Shown here piece after piece: positions 20,707 to 29,516 of a DNA stretch of 29,516 bases. The stretch is from Beroe ovata. Taxonomy: Eukaryota; Ctenophora; Nuda; Beroida; Beroidae. The position numbers and the translations under genes were made by a program. Location: positions 3,434 through 32,949 of the forward strand of contig CAMPET010000231.1 of assembly GCA_946803715.1 (NCBI GenBank). The letters run 5' to 3'. Under the pieces are notes generated by a model. The model was not told the DNA's origin. It did not search any database and saw only the letters and a program-made list of their open reading frames with translations. The stretch's first letter is position 1. Each line of letters opens with the position of its first letter.

Positions 20707-21071
20707 TCAGTTGGAATTTGTGACTTTCTTCTGTGGCTTGGCTGCGCCAGTCTGGAATCCATTCCTGAATCGCCTGTGCACATCCTTGAGGTGGGTCATG
20801 CGGCCAGTGCCAGTCGTCTTCCTGCGCTTTCCCTTCACGGACCAGTTGTAGGAGCGGCACTTGGCGGCAGGGTACGCGCACTGAGCACACCTGTGGAATA
20901 AGGTGGATGTATGAGAGGGGAATAATGAGAGAATGGGAGAGGGTAGAGTGAGATGTGGGGGTGTCAAACTGACCTCTTCTTCTGGATATGGTAGCTGGAC
21001 TTGCCACACCGGATACACAGTGTGTGCGACTTGTTGTGTCGCTTACCAAACGAACCGGTACCCTTGGTCAT
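20707..21071 (-). CDS. RPL37: 60S ribosomal protein L37 (eL37)
   Basis: Zinc-binding protein of the large ribosomal subunit. Two exons, 21071-20974 and 20890-20707, give 93 residues, near the usual 92-97. [19 protein letters not shown] opens the protein. The four zinc-ligand cysteines are in CIRC and CAQC, followed by [18 protein letters not shown], which is essentially invariant in eukaryotes. The intron splits the codon before the second Cys pair. Upstream of the ATG a pyrimidine-rich tract ends in CAG 11 bases before the start. It lies between FBL and RPS7 on the same strand. Confidence 0.98.
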
Positions 21072-21508
21072 TGTACTACTAGCTGTGTGGGAAGTGTGGT
21101 GGTTAGAGCACTGTTACAGAGTGAGAGAAAATGTGGTGTAACGTGGATTCATGGATGTGACACAATTATAGTGGACAATGTTAAATGAAAGTGGAAATTC
21201 CCATTCAGAGATTACATCATGATTATCTGTAGATAGTAAATAAAACAGTACAGATACACGCTCAGTGTTAAAATAGTGAGATAAAAATCTTAAATGACGA
21301 GTTATAAAATTGTATTCCAATAAGTTAAAACCCTCGCCATTATAGAGACAAATATAAGAGCTAGGATTATTGATGGAGGATAGAAGAGGAGCCAGGACTT
21401 GATTCTCACAAGCTTTCGTCTTGACACCAGTTGACACATTTGGGGCTGGCCCCGCGTCAAATCATACAGGGTCCTATTTAGAGGGGGGTGGGGGGTTTGG
21501 GGGTTGCG

Positions 21509-21656
21509 TTAACTAGCAGCAACCTTGGGTGGGGGCCTGTACACTCCTACCACAACTGCGTGGTCTCTCTCATAGGGCTCCAGTGTGATTTGCTCGACCG
21601 GTTTCATCTTCTCAGCTTTCATCTTCTTCACCTGTGATTGAGAGAACAGTGAGACA

Positions 21657-21706
<50 letters not shown>

Positions 21707-22938
21707 TCACTATACAACTACAGAGCACACAACCCACCTCGCCAGCAAATACAGCCTCAGGGGCAGCTGTACTGTCGATACAGTTAGCTTTGATGGATAT
21801 GACGAAGTGACCGCTGTTTTTGAGGAACTGATGTGCGTTGAGTGCCACAATACGGGCTTGGTCTGGCTGTGCCACGTCAGCGAAGATAACATCCACCATG
21901 CCGACTAACATTCTGTATTTGTGTGGGTGTCTGGCATCCTGTAAGTGGGGGTGTGGTCAGTGCTGTTACCATGGTAACATAATACATATCACCACAGAGC
22001 AGTGTTGTTACCATGGTAACACGTCAGCTGTGATGATGTTACCATGGTAACCATGGTACCATCACATGTCACAACTGATATCTCACCTCAATGATGGGGA
22101 CAACGTTCATACGTTTCTTGGCAACGTTGATGAGATCTCTGCCTGACCGATGTGAGAACTCTACTGCATATACCATGCCCTCGGGTCCGACAATGTCAGC
22201 CACGTGTGATACAGTGGTTCCACTGGCAGCTCCCAGATACAACACTTTACTACCCGGTCCTATGGAGAGAGAGAGGTGGGGTGTGATTAAGGATCCTTCG
22301 GAAGAGTGAGGCCCCAAATTAGGGTTTTCATGGTGGCGGTGTCAGGTGCCATGGGAAAATGCGGATCACACTCACTGATGTGAATATCTGAAACTCCACC
22401 GAGGATAGCAGCTGCTAGTTTAGATCTGAACGGATTCCACACTCTGTACTCGATCTTGTCTGTGGCGTCAACTCCTTCTATCGTCACCTTCTTCTCTCCG
22501 TACACCTGCAGGTGTCAATCGGGTGATATCTGCTCTACACCATGGTGACAATCACTCTCACTGGCACCATGTTCCCAACTCTTACCGTATCACCCGGTGT
22601 CAAATTCTTGGTGACAAGTGCATCCTCTTTGCCCCTTGCTATGAACACACCGTTATGTCTGTGTGGTTCCACAACCACTTTCTTCCCACCCCTCATTCCA
22701 CCTCTACCGCCACCTCGGCCACCTAGAGAATGGTGTTGCCATGGTAACAGCGGTGTCGTGGAATCAACATGGTTACAGTAATGTAACAGCATGGTGTCAT
22801 GGTAAGAGCGAGCTCACCTCCTCTACCCCCGCGTCCACCACCTCCTCCCCCGCCTCTTCCACCGCCCCCTCTCCCTCCTCCACGACCCCCTCTCCCTCCT
22901 CTGTCACCGAAACTGCTCCTTCCTCGTGGTGGTGCCAT
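21509..22938 (-). CDS. FBL: Fibrillarin, box C/D snoRNP 2'-O-methyltransferase
   Basis: Nucleolar rRNA 2'-O-methyltransferase that uses box C/D snoRNAs as guides; also methylates histone H2A glutamine. Six exons, 22938-22818, 22722-22586, 22505-22376, 22259-22087, 21938-21738 and 21631-21509, are in phase and give 294 residues. Residues 5-57 form the Gly/Arg-rich GAR domain. Then come [19 protein letters not shown] and [15 protein letters not shown]. The SAM-binding motif is [20 protein letters not shown] (about 135-155), followed by [24 protein letters not shown], and the C-terminal [17 protein letters not shown]. Introns 1 and 4 carry CCATGGTAAC repeats, and intron 5 a long TC tract. A TAG lies one base before the ATG, after a pyrimidine-rich stretch. 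No convincing intronic snoRNA was found on the transcribed strand. Confidence 0.98.
21661..21702. repeat. TC dinucleotide repeat in FBL intron 5
   Basis: About 21 uninterrupted TC units (GA on the transcribed strand). It is purine-rich in the transcript, so it is not the polypyrimidine tract of this intron. Confidence 0.95.
21960..22062. repeat. Palindromic GTTACCATGGTAAC copies in FBL intron 4
   Basis: Three full copies of the 14-base palindrome GTTACCATGGTAAC lie within about 80 bases, the last running into a further CCATGGTACC. Intron 1 (22723-22817) and intron 2 hold degenerate versions. Confidence 0.9.
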
Positions 22939-23259
22939 TCTACAGAATTAGAGAGTTAGAGGGGAGGACATGACAAGAATTCACAAATATAGCGATCATG
23001 GGAGGAATACCGAGAGCCAGGGAATCAACTATGGAACGATACATGAAAATACTGATCTTTGTTATCGCATGAATCAAATACAAGTATACAATATTTCTGA
23101 AATAACAGTTTTTGGTTCGTTCTGCCTCAACTCTGGCAAACGGCAGTATACGATTGTTCACACCTAACGTCCTCTTCCCTCTGACACATCTGTTGATAAA
23201 TAACGCCTTGACACCACTGTGTTCATGATACACTTCACTTGACACCAATGTGCTCCTCT

Positions 23260-23907
<648 letters not shown>

Positions 23908-24122
23908 TCATGTGAAAATATACATGTACAACCCCCTAAACAAGAATACAGAGGTAAAACACACACACATTGCAACTATGAAAACAGAGGGGTTATAATA
24001 TCGAGTGAAATACAACTGGGAATCCTACAGTCAATGTAACAGATCAGAATACACTTCGTCAAAACAATCAGTTTTACGATAAGAGGTCCCTTTAAAAACA
24101 CCGTATCCCAATGTGTGTTCGG

Positions 24123-25846
24123 CTACGTCTCCTCTTTCAGCACAGGTTTTGCCCTCTCCGCTACTCTTGGCACTGATCCGGGTTTGGAGTGGGTCCTCCT
24201 GTTGTCCTCCTTCTTTTTCCTGGCAGCCCTGATGTTCGCGTGCTCCGTGCTAATGCTCTTTACCATCTTGGGAATGTTCCTGTGTCGCTTTATCCTCTTC
24301 ACGTTAGGGTGACTGCTGTAACGGTCTATTAACTTCTTGTTATACTCGAGGGAAGTTTTCTCTCTAGAACTGATCGGACCTAGCTTGTCCCATGCTAGTG
24401 ATTTCCATAATCTGATATTGGTTTCGTCACTTCCAGTTAGAACAAACTTGGAATCTGAACTGTACTTGACACAAAACACTCGCTGCATACGTTTAGTGTG
24501 ATAAATCTCCTTACTTCTCCCTTTCCTAGTGTCGAATATTCTGATCGTTTTATCATAGCTCCCCGAAACAAACTCTCTCCCGGTGGGGGAGTAAGCAACA
24601 CACAGCACAGCCATGCCGTGACCCATGTGTATGTTCAGGGGAGAGCTCAACTTCCTCATGTCGAAACTGTAGAGGTGGTTATCATCACAGGCAGCGGTGA
24701 AATTGAAAGCTTCCATCGGGTTAAATGCTATCTGGTTGGTTTTCTGTGCCAGAATAACTTTGCGAAGGGGGTTATTTTCTCGACAATCGTACAGCACAAT
24801 GTTACGATCTTGTGCTGTTGAAGCAAGCATGTATGTCTCGACCTGGGAAAGTATCTAGTAAGAACAAAACATGGATACACATCACAGCATCAGTCATCAC
24901 ATGAAAAGACAAAAATCTCAGCCTAACACATCACATGGATGCACAAAAACCGCAGTCTAACCTTGTTGAAGACAAGGGAAGTGATTGTGTCAACTCCCCA
25001 TGAGAAAGTTCTTAGAGGCTCGTTTCTGTTGATGTTCCAAATTCCAACTACAGTGCCACAAGTGGCAAATGTGTCTGAGCTTGAGCCCCATTGATAGTCA
25101 ACACCTGTCAAGAGGGTCTGTACTTCGGTCATGTGTGAAGTAGAGAAAACTCATACTGAGGAAATTCTTTCTTTGAATCTGTTCTCACCTTCGAAGATAT
25201 AGAAGAGGTTGGAGAAGCTGTTTGATTTTGTAACATAGTCTCCACATTCCACATGCACACCATTTGATCATCACCAACAGAGAGTAGTAAATCTCCAGCC
25301 TGGGCCGTTTTATTGCTTAACTAAAACTCAAAAAACGTGTAACCAAAGTGACTATTTTCGAAGTTGAATGATGTGACAATTTCATCAATTGGATCTTAAC
25401 CTGATTGATGCCAAGTCCTCTCACAAATCCAGAGTGTGCAGGTGCACTACAAAGACACTCTTTTGTAGTAACATTCCAGGCTTTCAGCTCACCATCACAT
25501 GCACCAGAAATAACAATGGGAAGCCGTTTGGGGTGAGTGGACATGACATACACTCCATCTCTATGACCTGGTAAGGTATTGATTCTTAGATTTACAAGAA
25601 TGTTGAAGCAAACTAGCAACAGGATGAGACACCATGACCAGAAAGTAATACCCTACCATCTAGGGATCCAACATAAGGTTTTGCAAACACTCTCTCGAGC
25701 TTCACCGCATTCAAGGCAGCTGTGTACTCTCTTTCAGCCGCATGTGGATGAAGTGCTGGGTCAGGATTCTTGGGGAGCTTTGGTAGATCACCACTTCTTG
25801 TCTTTAAGTAGTCTCTGGGGTCCCGGTTTAGTATTTTTACCTTCAT
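24123..25846 (-). CDS. DCAF13: DCAF13 / Sof1, WD40 SSU-processome protein
   Basis: Nucleolar WD40 protein of the small-subunit processome, required for early 18S rRNA processing (yeast Sof1); also a CUL4-DDB1 adaptor in animals. Five exons, 25846-25657, 25567-25401, 25299-25189, 25117-24962 and 24842-24123, are in phase and give 447 residues, matching the usual 445. Exon 1 gives DPALHPHAAEREYTAALNA and KLERVFAKPYVGSLDGH. WD repeats follow, with GACDGELKAWNV, DDQMVCMWNV, DRNIVLYDCRE and VSGSYDKTIRIFD. The Sof1 C-terminal domain starts near SREKTSLEYNKKL and includes KRIKRHRNIPK and HSKPGSVP. An out-of-frame ATG lies in the short leader between a TAG and the start. It is the first gene of the five-gene minus-strand run. 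Confidence 0.97.
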
Positions 25847-26449
25847 TGCATTGCTATTAAGAGTATTTTATCTTTTAAAAAGTATCTCTAGACAGTTGAC
25901 AGGAGTTTCTAGAATCAAGATGATTAAGAAATAAATAGAATAAATTACATAACCATTGTTCCAACCAACAACAATTTGAATCAACTATATCATCAGTAGA
26001 GTATCATACAGGCTGAGCGGAATAAAGAATATTCGAGTGCAACATACAACATGCAAGCAAAAATTTAATCACAGTGGGACATTTCACAAAAATATTTTAT
26101 TTATTATTATTTTCAACACGACCAATGAAATTTTTGTGCGCGGCGCGTCACCAAAAATGAAAAAAATATGACATATGTCATGTGTCATTTTTAATATGTT
26201 CCAAAAGACATAATATGTTTTTTGTAATATAATAAAAACAAAATAGACAAAATAGATAAAATTAATTTTATCGCGCGGCGCGATTTCAAGTTTCAGATCC
26301 GATTCCATGTTTTTCATTTTTCGCCATTTTTCGCTATTTTATTTTATTTCTCAAAAATCTTTTTGTATGATGTCATTTTACGCCTTGTGGTCATGGTTCA
26401 TTTCAAGATCCATTGACATTAATCCTTAAACTATATTATAGAAGACAAT
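25847..26449. other. Divergent intergenic region between DCAF13 and the Schlafen-like gene
   Basis: About 600 bases of very A+T-rich DNA between two genes that point away from each other, so both promoters probably lie here. It holds two isolated CpG-dense patches, near 26137-26150 and at 26270-26284. The second is the exact 15-base palindrome ATCGCGCGGCGCGAT. Confidence 0.7.
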
Positions 26450-27097
26450 ATGTTAAGAGAGGGAGAAGAATTTGCCTTAGAAGAAAACAAAACTGTAGAG
26501 TTTAAGGCACATTGTAGACTCAGTATTCAGCAACTGACTACTAGGGAGATTGAGGACAGACTATTCCAGCCTGCCTCTCGGACAATTTGTGCATTCCTTA
26601 ACATAAACAAAGTTTGTGATGTGTATCTTGGCATCAGAGATGATGGAACTGTCCGAGGCCATAACATGTTTAATGCACAGAAGGAACATTTCACTCTCAG
26701 CCTGGAACATTTATTGACCACTATTTACAGCCCTCCAGTTGATAGATATAGGTATTCAGTCGACTTTATACCAGTAGAATCAATGGATCCCTCTTCAGTT
26801 TTTACTTCAATACCTTCCTTAACTATAAAAGAAGAACACAAGCTCTTGGAGCAACCTAATATATGCTGGTGTGATAATGAGATTTTGCAGTACAAAAGAA
26901 ATGGGAAAATGCCACCTCTTTTTGTCATTCGAATAAGGATAAATCAGTGGGAATCTTCTAAGGACTCACAGAAGTTCAAGATATGGCCTTATTACACCAA
27001 CGAAGAGGGAAAGTGTTTCACTAGGTACAGTGCCAGCAATCATGAACTGACTCAAAATCAGGTGGTTGAAAACACAAAAATAGACCTTGGGAGGTAG
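26450..27097 (+). CDS. Schlafen-like AlbA_2-domain protein
   Basis: Intronless frame of 215 residues. The N-terminal third fits the Schlafen AlbA_2 fold: EENKTVEFKAH (11-21), then ASRTICAFLNIN (42-53) and DVYLGIRDDGTVRGHNM (57-73), the strand-turn typical of the family. E12 and E17 have the five-residue spacing reported for the catalytic glutamates of the tRNA/rRNA nuclease Slfn13 (E205/E210), and D57 or D64 could be the third acid; this comparison is from memory. The C-terminal part (about 110-215) is Lys-rich and unrecognised. There is no helicase domain as in long vertebrate Schlafens; the size is like short Schlafen-like proteins. A TAG lies 8 bases before the ATG. The donor-like GGAG|GTAGAC at the stop codon leaves open a spliced continuation. 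Nuclease activity is inference. Confidence 0.6.
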   Translation: MLREGEEFALEENKTVEFKAHCRLSIQQLTTREIEDRLFQPASRTICAFLNINKVCDVYLGIRDDGTVRGHNMFNAQKEHFTLSLEHLLTTIYSPPVDRYRYSVDFIPVESMDPSSVFTSIPSLTIKEEHKLLEQPNICWCDNEILQYKRNGKMPPLFVIRIRINQWESSKDSQKFKIWPYYTNEEGKCFTRYSASNHELTQNQVVENTKIDLGR

Positions 27098-27339
27098 ACA
27101 ACTTTTGTTTTCTCAACTTTCTCAACTTTTTCATCTTCTTTTATTGTTCTTTAATTGTTATTGGTTTTATATTTGATTTCATGTTGCAATCACATCAATT
27201 ATATGTTTTATATGACTGAAGCATGAGATAGTTTTATTCCAATCCTTAATCATGGATTTTTGTAACCTCATATGATACCGTCATTCTTTAATAATTGATG
27301 CGTTCTTTGAATTAAATTACATGTTCATAGGCAGTAGTA

Positions 27340-29016
27340 ATGGTCAGCACTGCTCAAATCCTGAGTAAGAGGAAGAGAGTCAGCAAAAAGAACAAGAAAG
27401 CATGGAGAAAACACACAGATATCAACGATGTGGAGAAATTCTTAGAGGAGAAGATGAAGGAGGAGAGAACAGGGTGAGTGCAGACAAAACTTATCAAAAC
27501 ATTTAAAGCCAACATAGTATATTTGGCAAAGAACACACTCAAAGGCTAATTTATTTCTCACAACAAAACTTTTCACAGAGGTAATCCACAAGAGAAGAAG
27601 AGCAGTGATCTATTCTACATCGACAAGACCGATGTTTTCCAAAACACTAAATCCAAGCTCGATACAATGAAGTGTCACTCTGATTTACAGGTTTATTCGA
27701 GTGTATAGATCCAGTAATTATTGTTTATTTTCAAACAGACAGGTTGTTTTAAAATCGCATTTTCTTCACAGATTGACACGAGAGTGGCCCCCGTTGTAGG
27801 GTACAGCGGACCACGAAAGAAAAAGAAGAGGAAAAAGCCAGCATGTGTCAGTGACAGTACCATGCCTGACATCACTCCCCCTCCCAGTAAATCTACAGTC
27901 TATGATATTTGGGGAGGGAAACCGGCCCAGGAGAAGGAGTAAGTCTCCCGTCACAGATTTAGAATTCAACATTTTCATTTTTACTAACAAAAACATGTCT
28001 AACCGTAGCTAGAACATGGATAAAAGATTATGGTCGTGAAGAAACCAGCCAATTACAAGGACTGGCAGTTCGGACAGATAAACTTCAAAGCTAGAGGAGA
28101 GTACACTGACATAGGGTTGGTGGTGAAGGTGTGCAAGGAGCTGGAAGCTGTTATCAATCACTACTGTCCCCGCAACCCTCATTCTGACAAGGAGGATTTG
28201 AATGAGAAGATCAACCGGCTGTGCAGAGATAAGCAATTCTCCGCGGAGCTGAGGGAGATGATGCACACGGTGAGGAAAGTGAGAAACAAGATGACGCATC
28301 CTGGGCACAAAAATGAGAATATTAGGATCGACAAGTTCAAACAAACTGCTGAGTTGAGTGGTATGGATAGGGAAACGTTTGTGCAGCACTCTAAACAGAT
28401 ATTCTACACTCTCTATGAGCATTTCAATGATAAGCAGGAGAAAAAATGGTATCAGAGACTATGTTGCAGTTAGTCGTTTCGTTTAATAGACGCCAAATCT
28501 TTTAACTGTTTTTCGTTTGATTTCATAGGATCAGATTAGATTACTTCCATTATCAGTAGAAACATTTTATTTGCAAAAATGTTGTAAATATATTGTAAGT
28601 ATATTATGTGAGAATTGCAATGATAAAACGGAGAAAGAGTGGTATTAGAGAATATTATGTTGCAGTTAGTCGTTTATAGTCGCTAATTTATTACTGTTTT
28701 TTGCTTGACGTTTTATGGGAATTATGACCTATCAAGTTTTGATAATTGTATATAATACTTTGACCTCTACATTTTGACTCTCTACTTTCCTTCTCCATAT
28801 AAGCACCGCAAGTACCATTTTCTGCGATATATTGTGATATGGCTGCAATGATATGCAGCTAGTTCCCCATCACAGCCCCCCCCCCTCAGGTTAGACCCGT
28901 GTTTGCCAGCCCCTGTACAACCACCACAACAGTATAAATCCTCAGACTCTGCCCTTCCTGCCGTGGAAATCCCACATCCCGGCGCTTCTTACAACCCAAC
29001 CTTCACCGATCATCAG
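27340..29016 (+). CDS. NOP53: NOP53 ribosome-biogenesis factor, N-terminal exons
   Basis: Nucleolar factor for 60S maturation (recruits the exosome adaptor MTR4 to process the 5.8S 3' end; human name GLTSCR2). Four exons, 27340-27473, 27579-27690, 27772-27938 and 28890-29016, join in phase to about 180 residues. Recognisable blocks are [70 protein letters not shown], and [14 protein letters not shown], the most conserved family motif. CAG lies 5 bases before the ATG. The usual protein has roughly 200 more residues of basic C-terminus. After DHQ there is a donor-like GTATCA, but reading through gives a stop three codons on. No further exon was found before the edge. It is either incomplete in the window or truncated. 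Intron 3 holds a nested gene. Confidence 0.82.
28030..28473 (+). CDS. HEPN-like protein (candidate RNase or partner-binding domain) nested in NOP53 intron 3
   Basis: Intronless frame of 147 residues, on the same strand as its host and skipped by the NOP53 splice pattern. I do not recognise a named gene. It appears all-helical: [16 protein letters not shown] (31-46), [13 protein letters not shown] (55-67), [18 protein letters not shown] (73-90), then two more helices. Residues 85-90, RNKMTH, form the R-x4-H motif typical of HEPN and DUF4145-like domains, at the end of a helix, with the usual preceding LExxI helix and a charged spacer. Catalytic HEPN proteins cut RNA through this Arg and His. 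A TAA codon lies three codons upstream, which fixes this ATG or something downstream of it. The sequence around the stop codon is duplicated about 190 bases further on. Fold assignment is moderate; function is inferred. Confidence 0.5.
   Translation: MVVKKPANYKDWQFGQINFKARGEYTDIGLVVKVCKELEAVINHYCPRNPHSDKEDLNEKINRLCRDKQFSAELREMMHTVRKVRNKMTHPGHKNENIRIDKFKQTAELSGMDRETFVQHSKQIFYTLYEHFNDKQEKKWYQRLCCS
28425..28720. repeat. Imperfect 105-bp direct repeat covering the end of the HEPN-like gene
   Basis: 28425-28530 and 28618-28720 align along their whole length. Both begin CAATGATAA and share the invariant core TATGTTGCAGTTAGTCGTTT, then diverge with small indels. The first copy contains the last 16 codons and the stop of the HEPN-like gene. 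The second is broken by TAG in the equivalent of the coding part. Confidence 0.85.
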
Positions 29017-29026
29017 GTATCATAGT

Positions 29027-29110
29027 GTATAGAGTCATGTATAGAGTCATGTATAGAGTCATGTATAGAGTCATGTATAGAGTCATGTATAGAGTCATGT
29101 ATAGAGTCAT
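29027..29110. repeat. 12-bp tandem repeat, seven perfect copies
   Basis: Seven identical units of GTATAGAGTCAT start 10 bases after the end of NOP53 exon 4. The perfect identity suggests recent expansion. It lies either in an intron or in the 3' UTR, depending on how NOP53 ends. Confidence 0.97.
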
Positions 29111-29257
29111 GTATTTCACATTTCACACATCTGTTCTCTTCGTTAAATGCGATAAGTGAAACTCGCAGTTCATTCTGACATAAATGTTAGAAATACAAAT
29201 TCAAGCTAGTAGACTGTAGAACGCAAAGTTTTATCCAGAAAAAGACAAAAGTAACAA

Positions 29258-29263
29258 TTTATT
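29258..29263 (-). terminator. Polyadenylation signal AATAAA (minus strand)
   Basis: AATAAA read on the minus strand, 63 bases downstream of the stop of the exon at 29327-29460. Position and strand fit cleavage of that gene's mRNA. Confidence 0.5.
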
Positions 29264-29326
29264 TACCGAAACATTAGCAAATACATGAATGAAAAATCGA
29301 TGGAGATGGAAACAAAATCTGTCAAT

Positions 29327-29460
29327 CTAAGCGCTGACAAAGGTTATTTTCCTCCCTGCTAAGTCCTGTACCTCTCTCCAGTTGTTTACAATCCTACCCT
29401 CCTCATCACCACTGCTCATGCTACGGAGCTGGGAGAATATCGTGCTGCTCAACTCAACCT
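29327..29460 (-). CDS. Last coding exon of an unidentified gene entering from the right
   Basis: On the minus strand a long pyrimidine-only tract (about 29516 down to 29464) ends in CTCTCAG. It is followed by an open frame of 43 codons to a TAG at 29329-29327. The frame starts with the last two bases of a split codon and reads VELSSTIFSQLRSM, then SSGDEEGRIVNNWREVQDL and AGRKITFVSA. A minus-strand AATAAA at 29263-29258 lies 63 bases past the stop, as expected for a polyadenylation signal. I cannot identify the family from this piece; it is hydrophilic and not low-complexity. Its presence implies a gene convergent with, or overlapping, NOP53. Confidence 0.55.
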
Positions 29461-29516
29461 CTGAGAGGGAAATTAGTGAGAGTGAGAGGGAGGGGAGTGA
29501 GAGAGGGAGGGAGGGG

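Noticed and set aside
21939-22086. A box C/D snoRNA in FBL intron 4 (GTGATGA and CTGA-like words)
   Set aside because: The clear GTGATGA is on the strand opposite to the host transcript. On the transcribed strand the box C is imperfect and no terminal stem brackets the boxes; the intron is dominated by CCATGGTAAC repeats.
22542-22959. Plus-strand frames rich in Ser, Thr and Pro opposite fibrillarin
   Set aside because: They are the complement of the Gly/Arg-rich GAR domain, which is clearly coding on the minus strand.
29380-29454. A plus-strand continuation of NOP53 (TLLITTAHATEL resembles the region after DHQ in NOP53)
   Set aside because: The reading phase does not match NOP53 exon 4, the frame stops after about 26 codons, and the minus strand has a stronger acceptor, frame and poly(A) signal.

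Overview
The window looks like nuclear DNA from an early-branching animal with a compact, A+T-leaning genome, most simply a sponge. This is inferred from gene content and architecture; no sequence search was possible. The genes are animal-type and intron-rich (GT-AG introns, many of 70-150 bases), lie only hundreds of bases apart, and are surrounded by minisatellites, TG microsatellites and isolated CpG-rich hairpins. One scaffold gap (17601-17656) and two single N bases fall in or beside TG repeats. All gene models below were assembled by hand from splice signals, reading phase and remembered family sequences.

Layout, left to right. (1) 460-2364, minus: the 5' five coding exons of S-adenosylmethionine synthetase; the rest lies off the left edge. 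(2) 2365-6315: no gene I can defend, only repeats, an inverted repeat and two exon-like scraps. (3) 6316-6991, plus: a compact three-exon SET-domain protein. (4) 8112-17572, plus: a nearly complete 31-exon LRRC9, about 1,678 residues, ending in a glycine- and lysine-rich tail. (5) 17573-19722: non-coding, with TG repeats, the gap and several near-perfect CpG-rich hairpins. (6) 19723-25846, minus: five genes head to tail, transcribed in the order DCAF13, NKAP, FBL, RPL37, RPS7, with only 159-437 bases between coding regions. (7) 26450-27097, plus: an intronless Schlafen/AlbA_2-like protein. (8) 27340-29016, plus: the 5' part of NOP53, whose third intron carries an intronless HEPN-like gene (28030-28473). 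(9) 29327-29460, minus: the last exon of an unidentified gene running in from the right.

Functionally, the right half is enriched for ribosome synthesis: two ribosomal proteins (eS7, eL37), the box C/D methyltransferase fibrillarin, the SSU-processome protein DCAF13/Sof1 and the 60S factor NOP53. Two candidate RNase-type proteins (Schlafen-like and HEPN-like) sit in or next to the NOP53 locus. Eight of eleven genes have a CAG or TAG within 11 bases upstream of the start codon, which could mean 5'-UTR introns or spliced-leader trans-splicing. The features most worth following up are the nested HEPN-like gene with its duplicated tail, the ribosome-synthesis cluster, the splice-acceptor pattern at start codons, and the palindromic CCATGGTAAC minisatellites shared by introns of unrelated genes.
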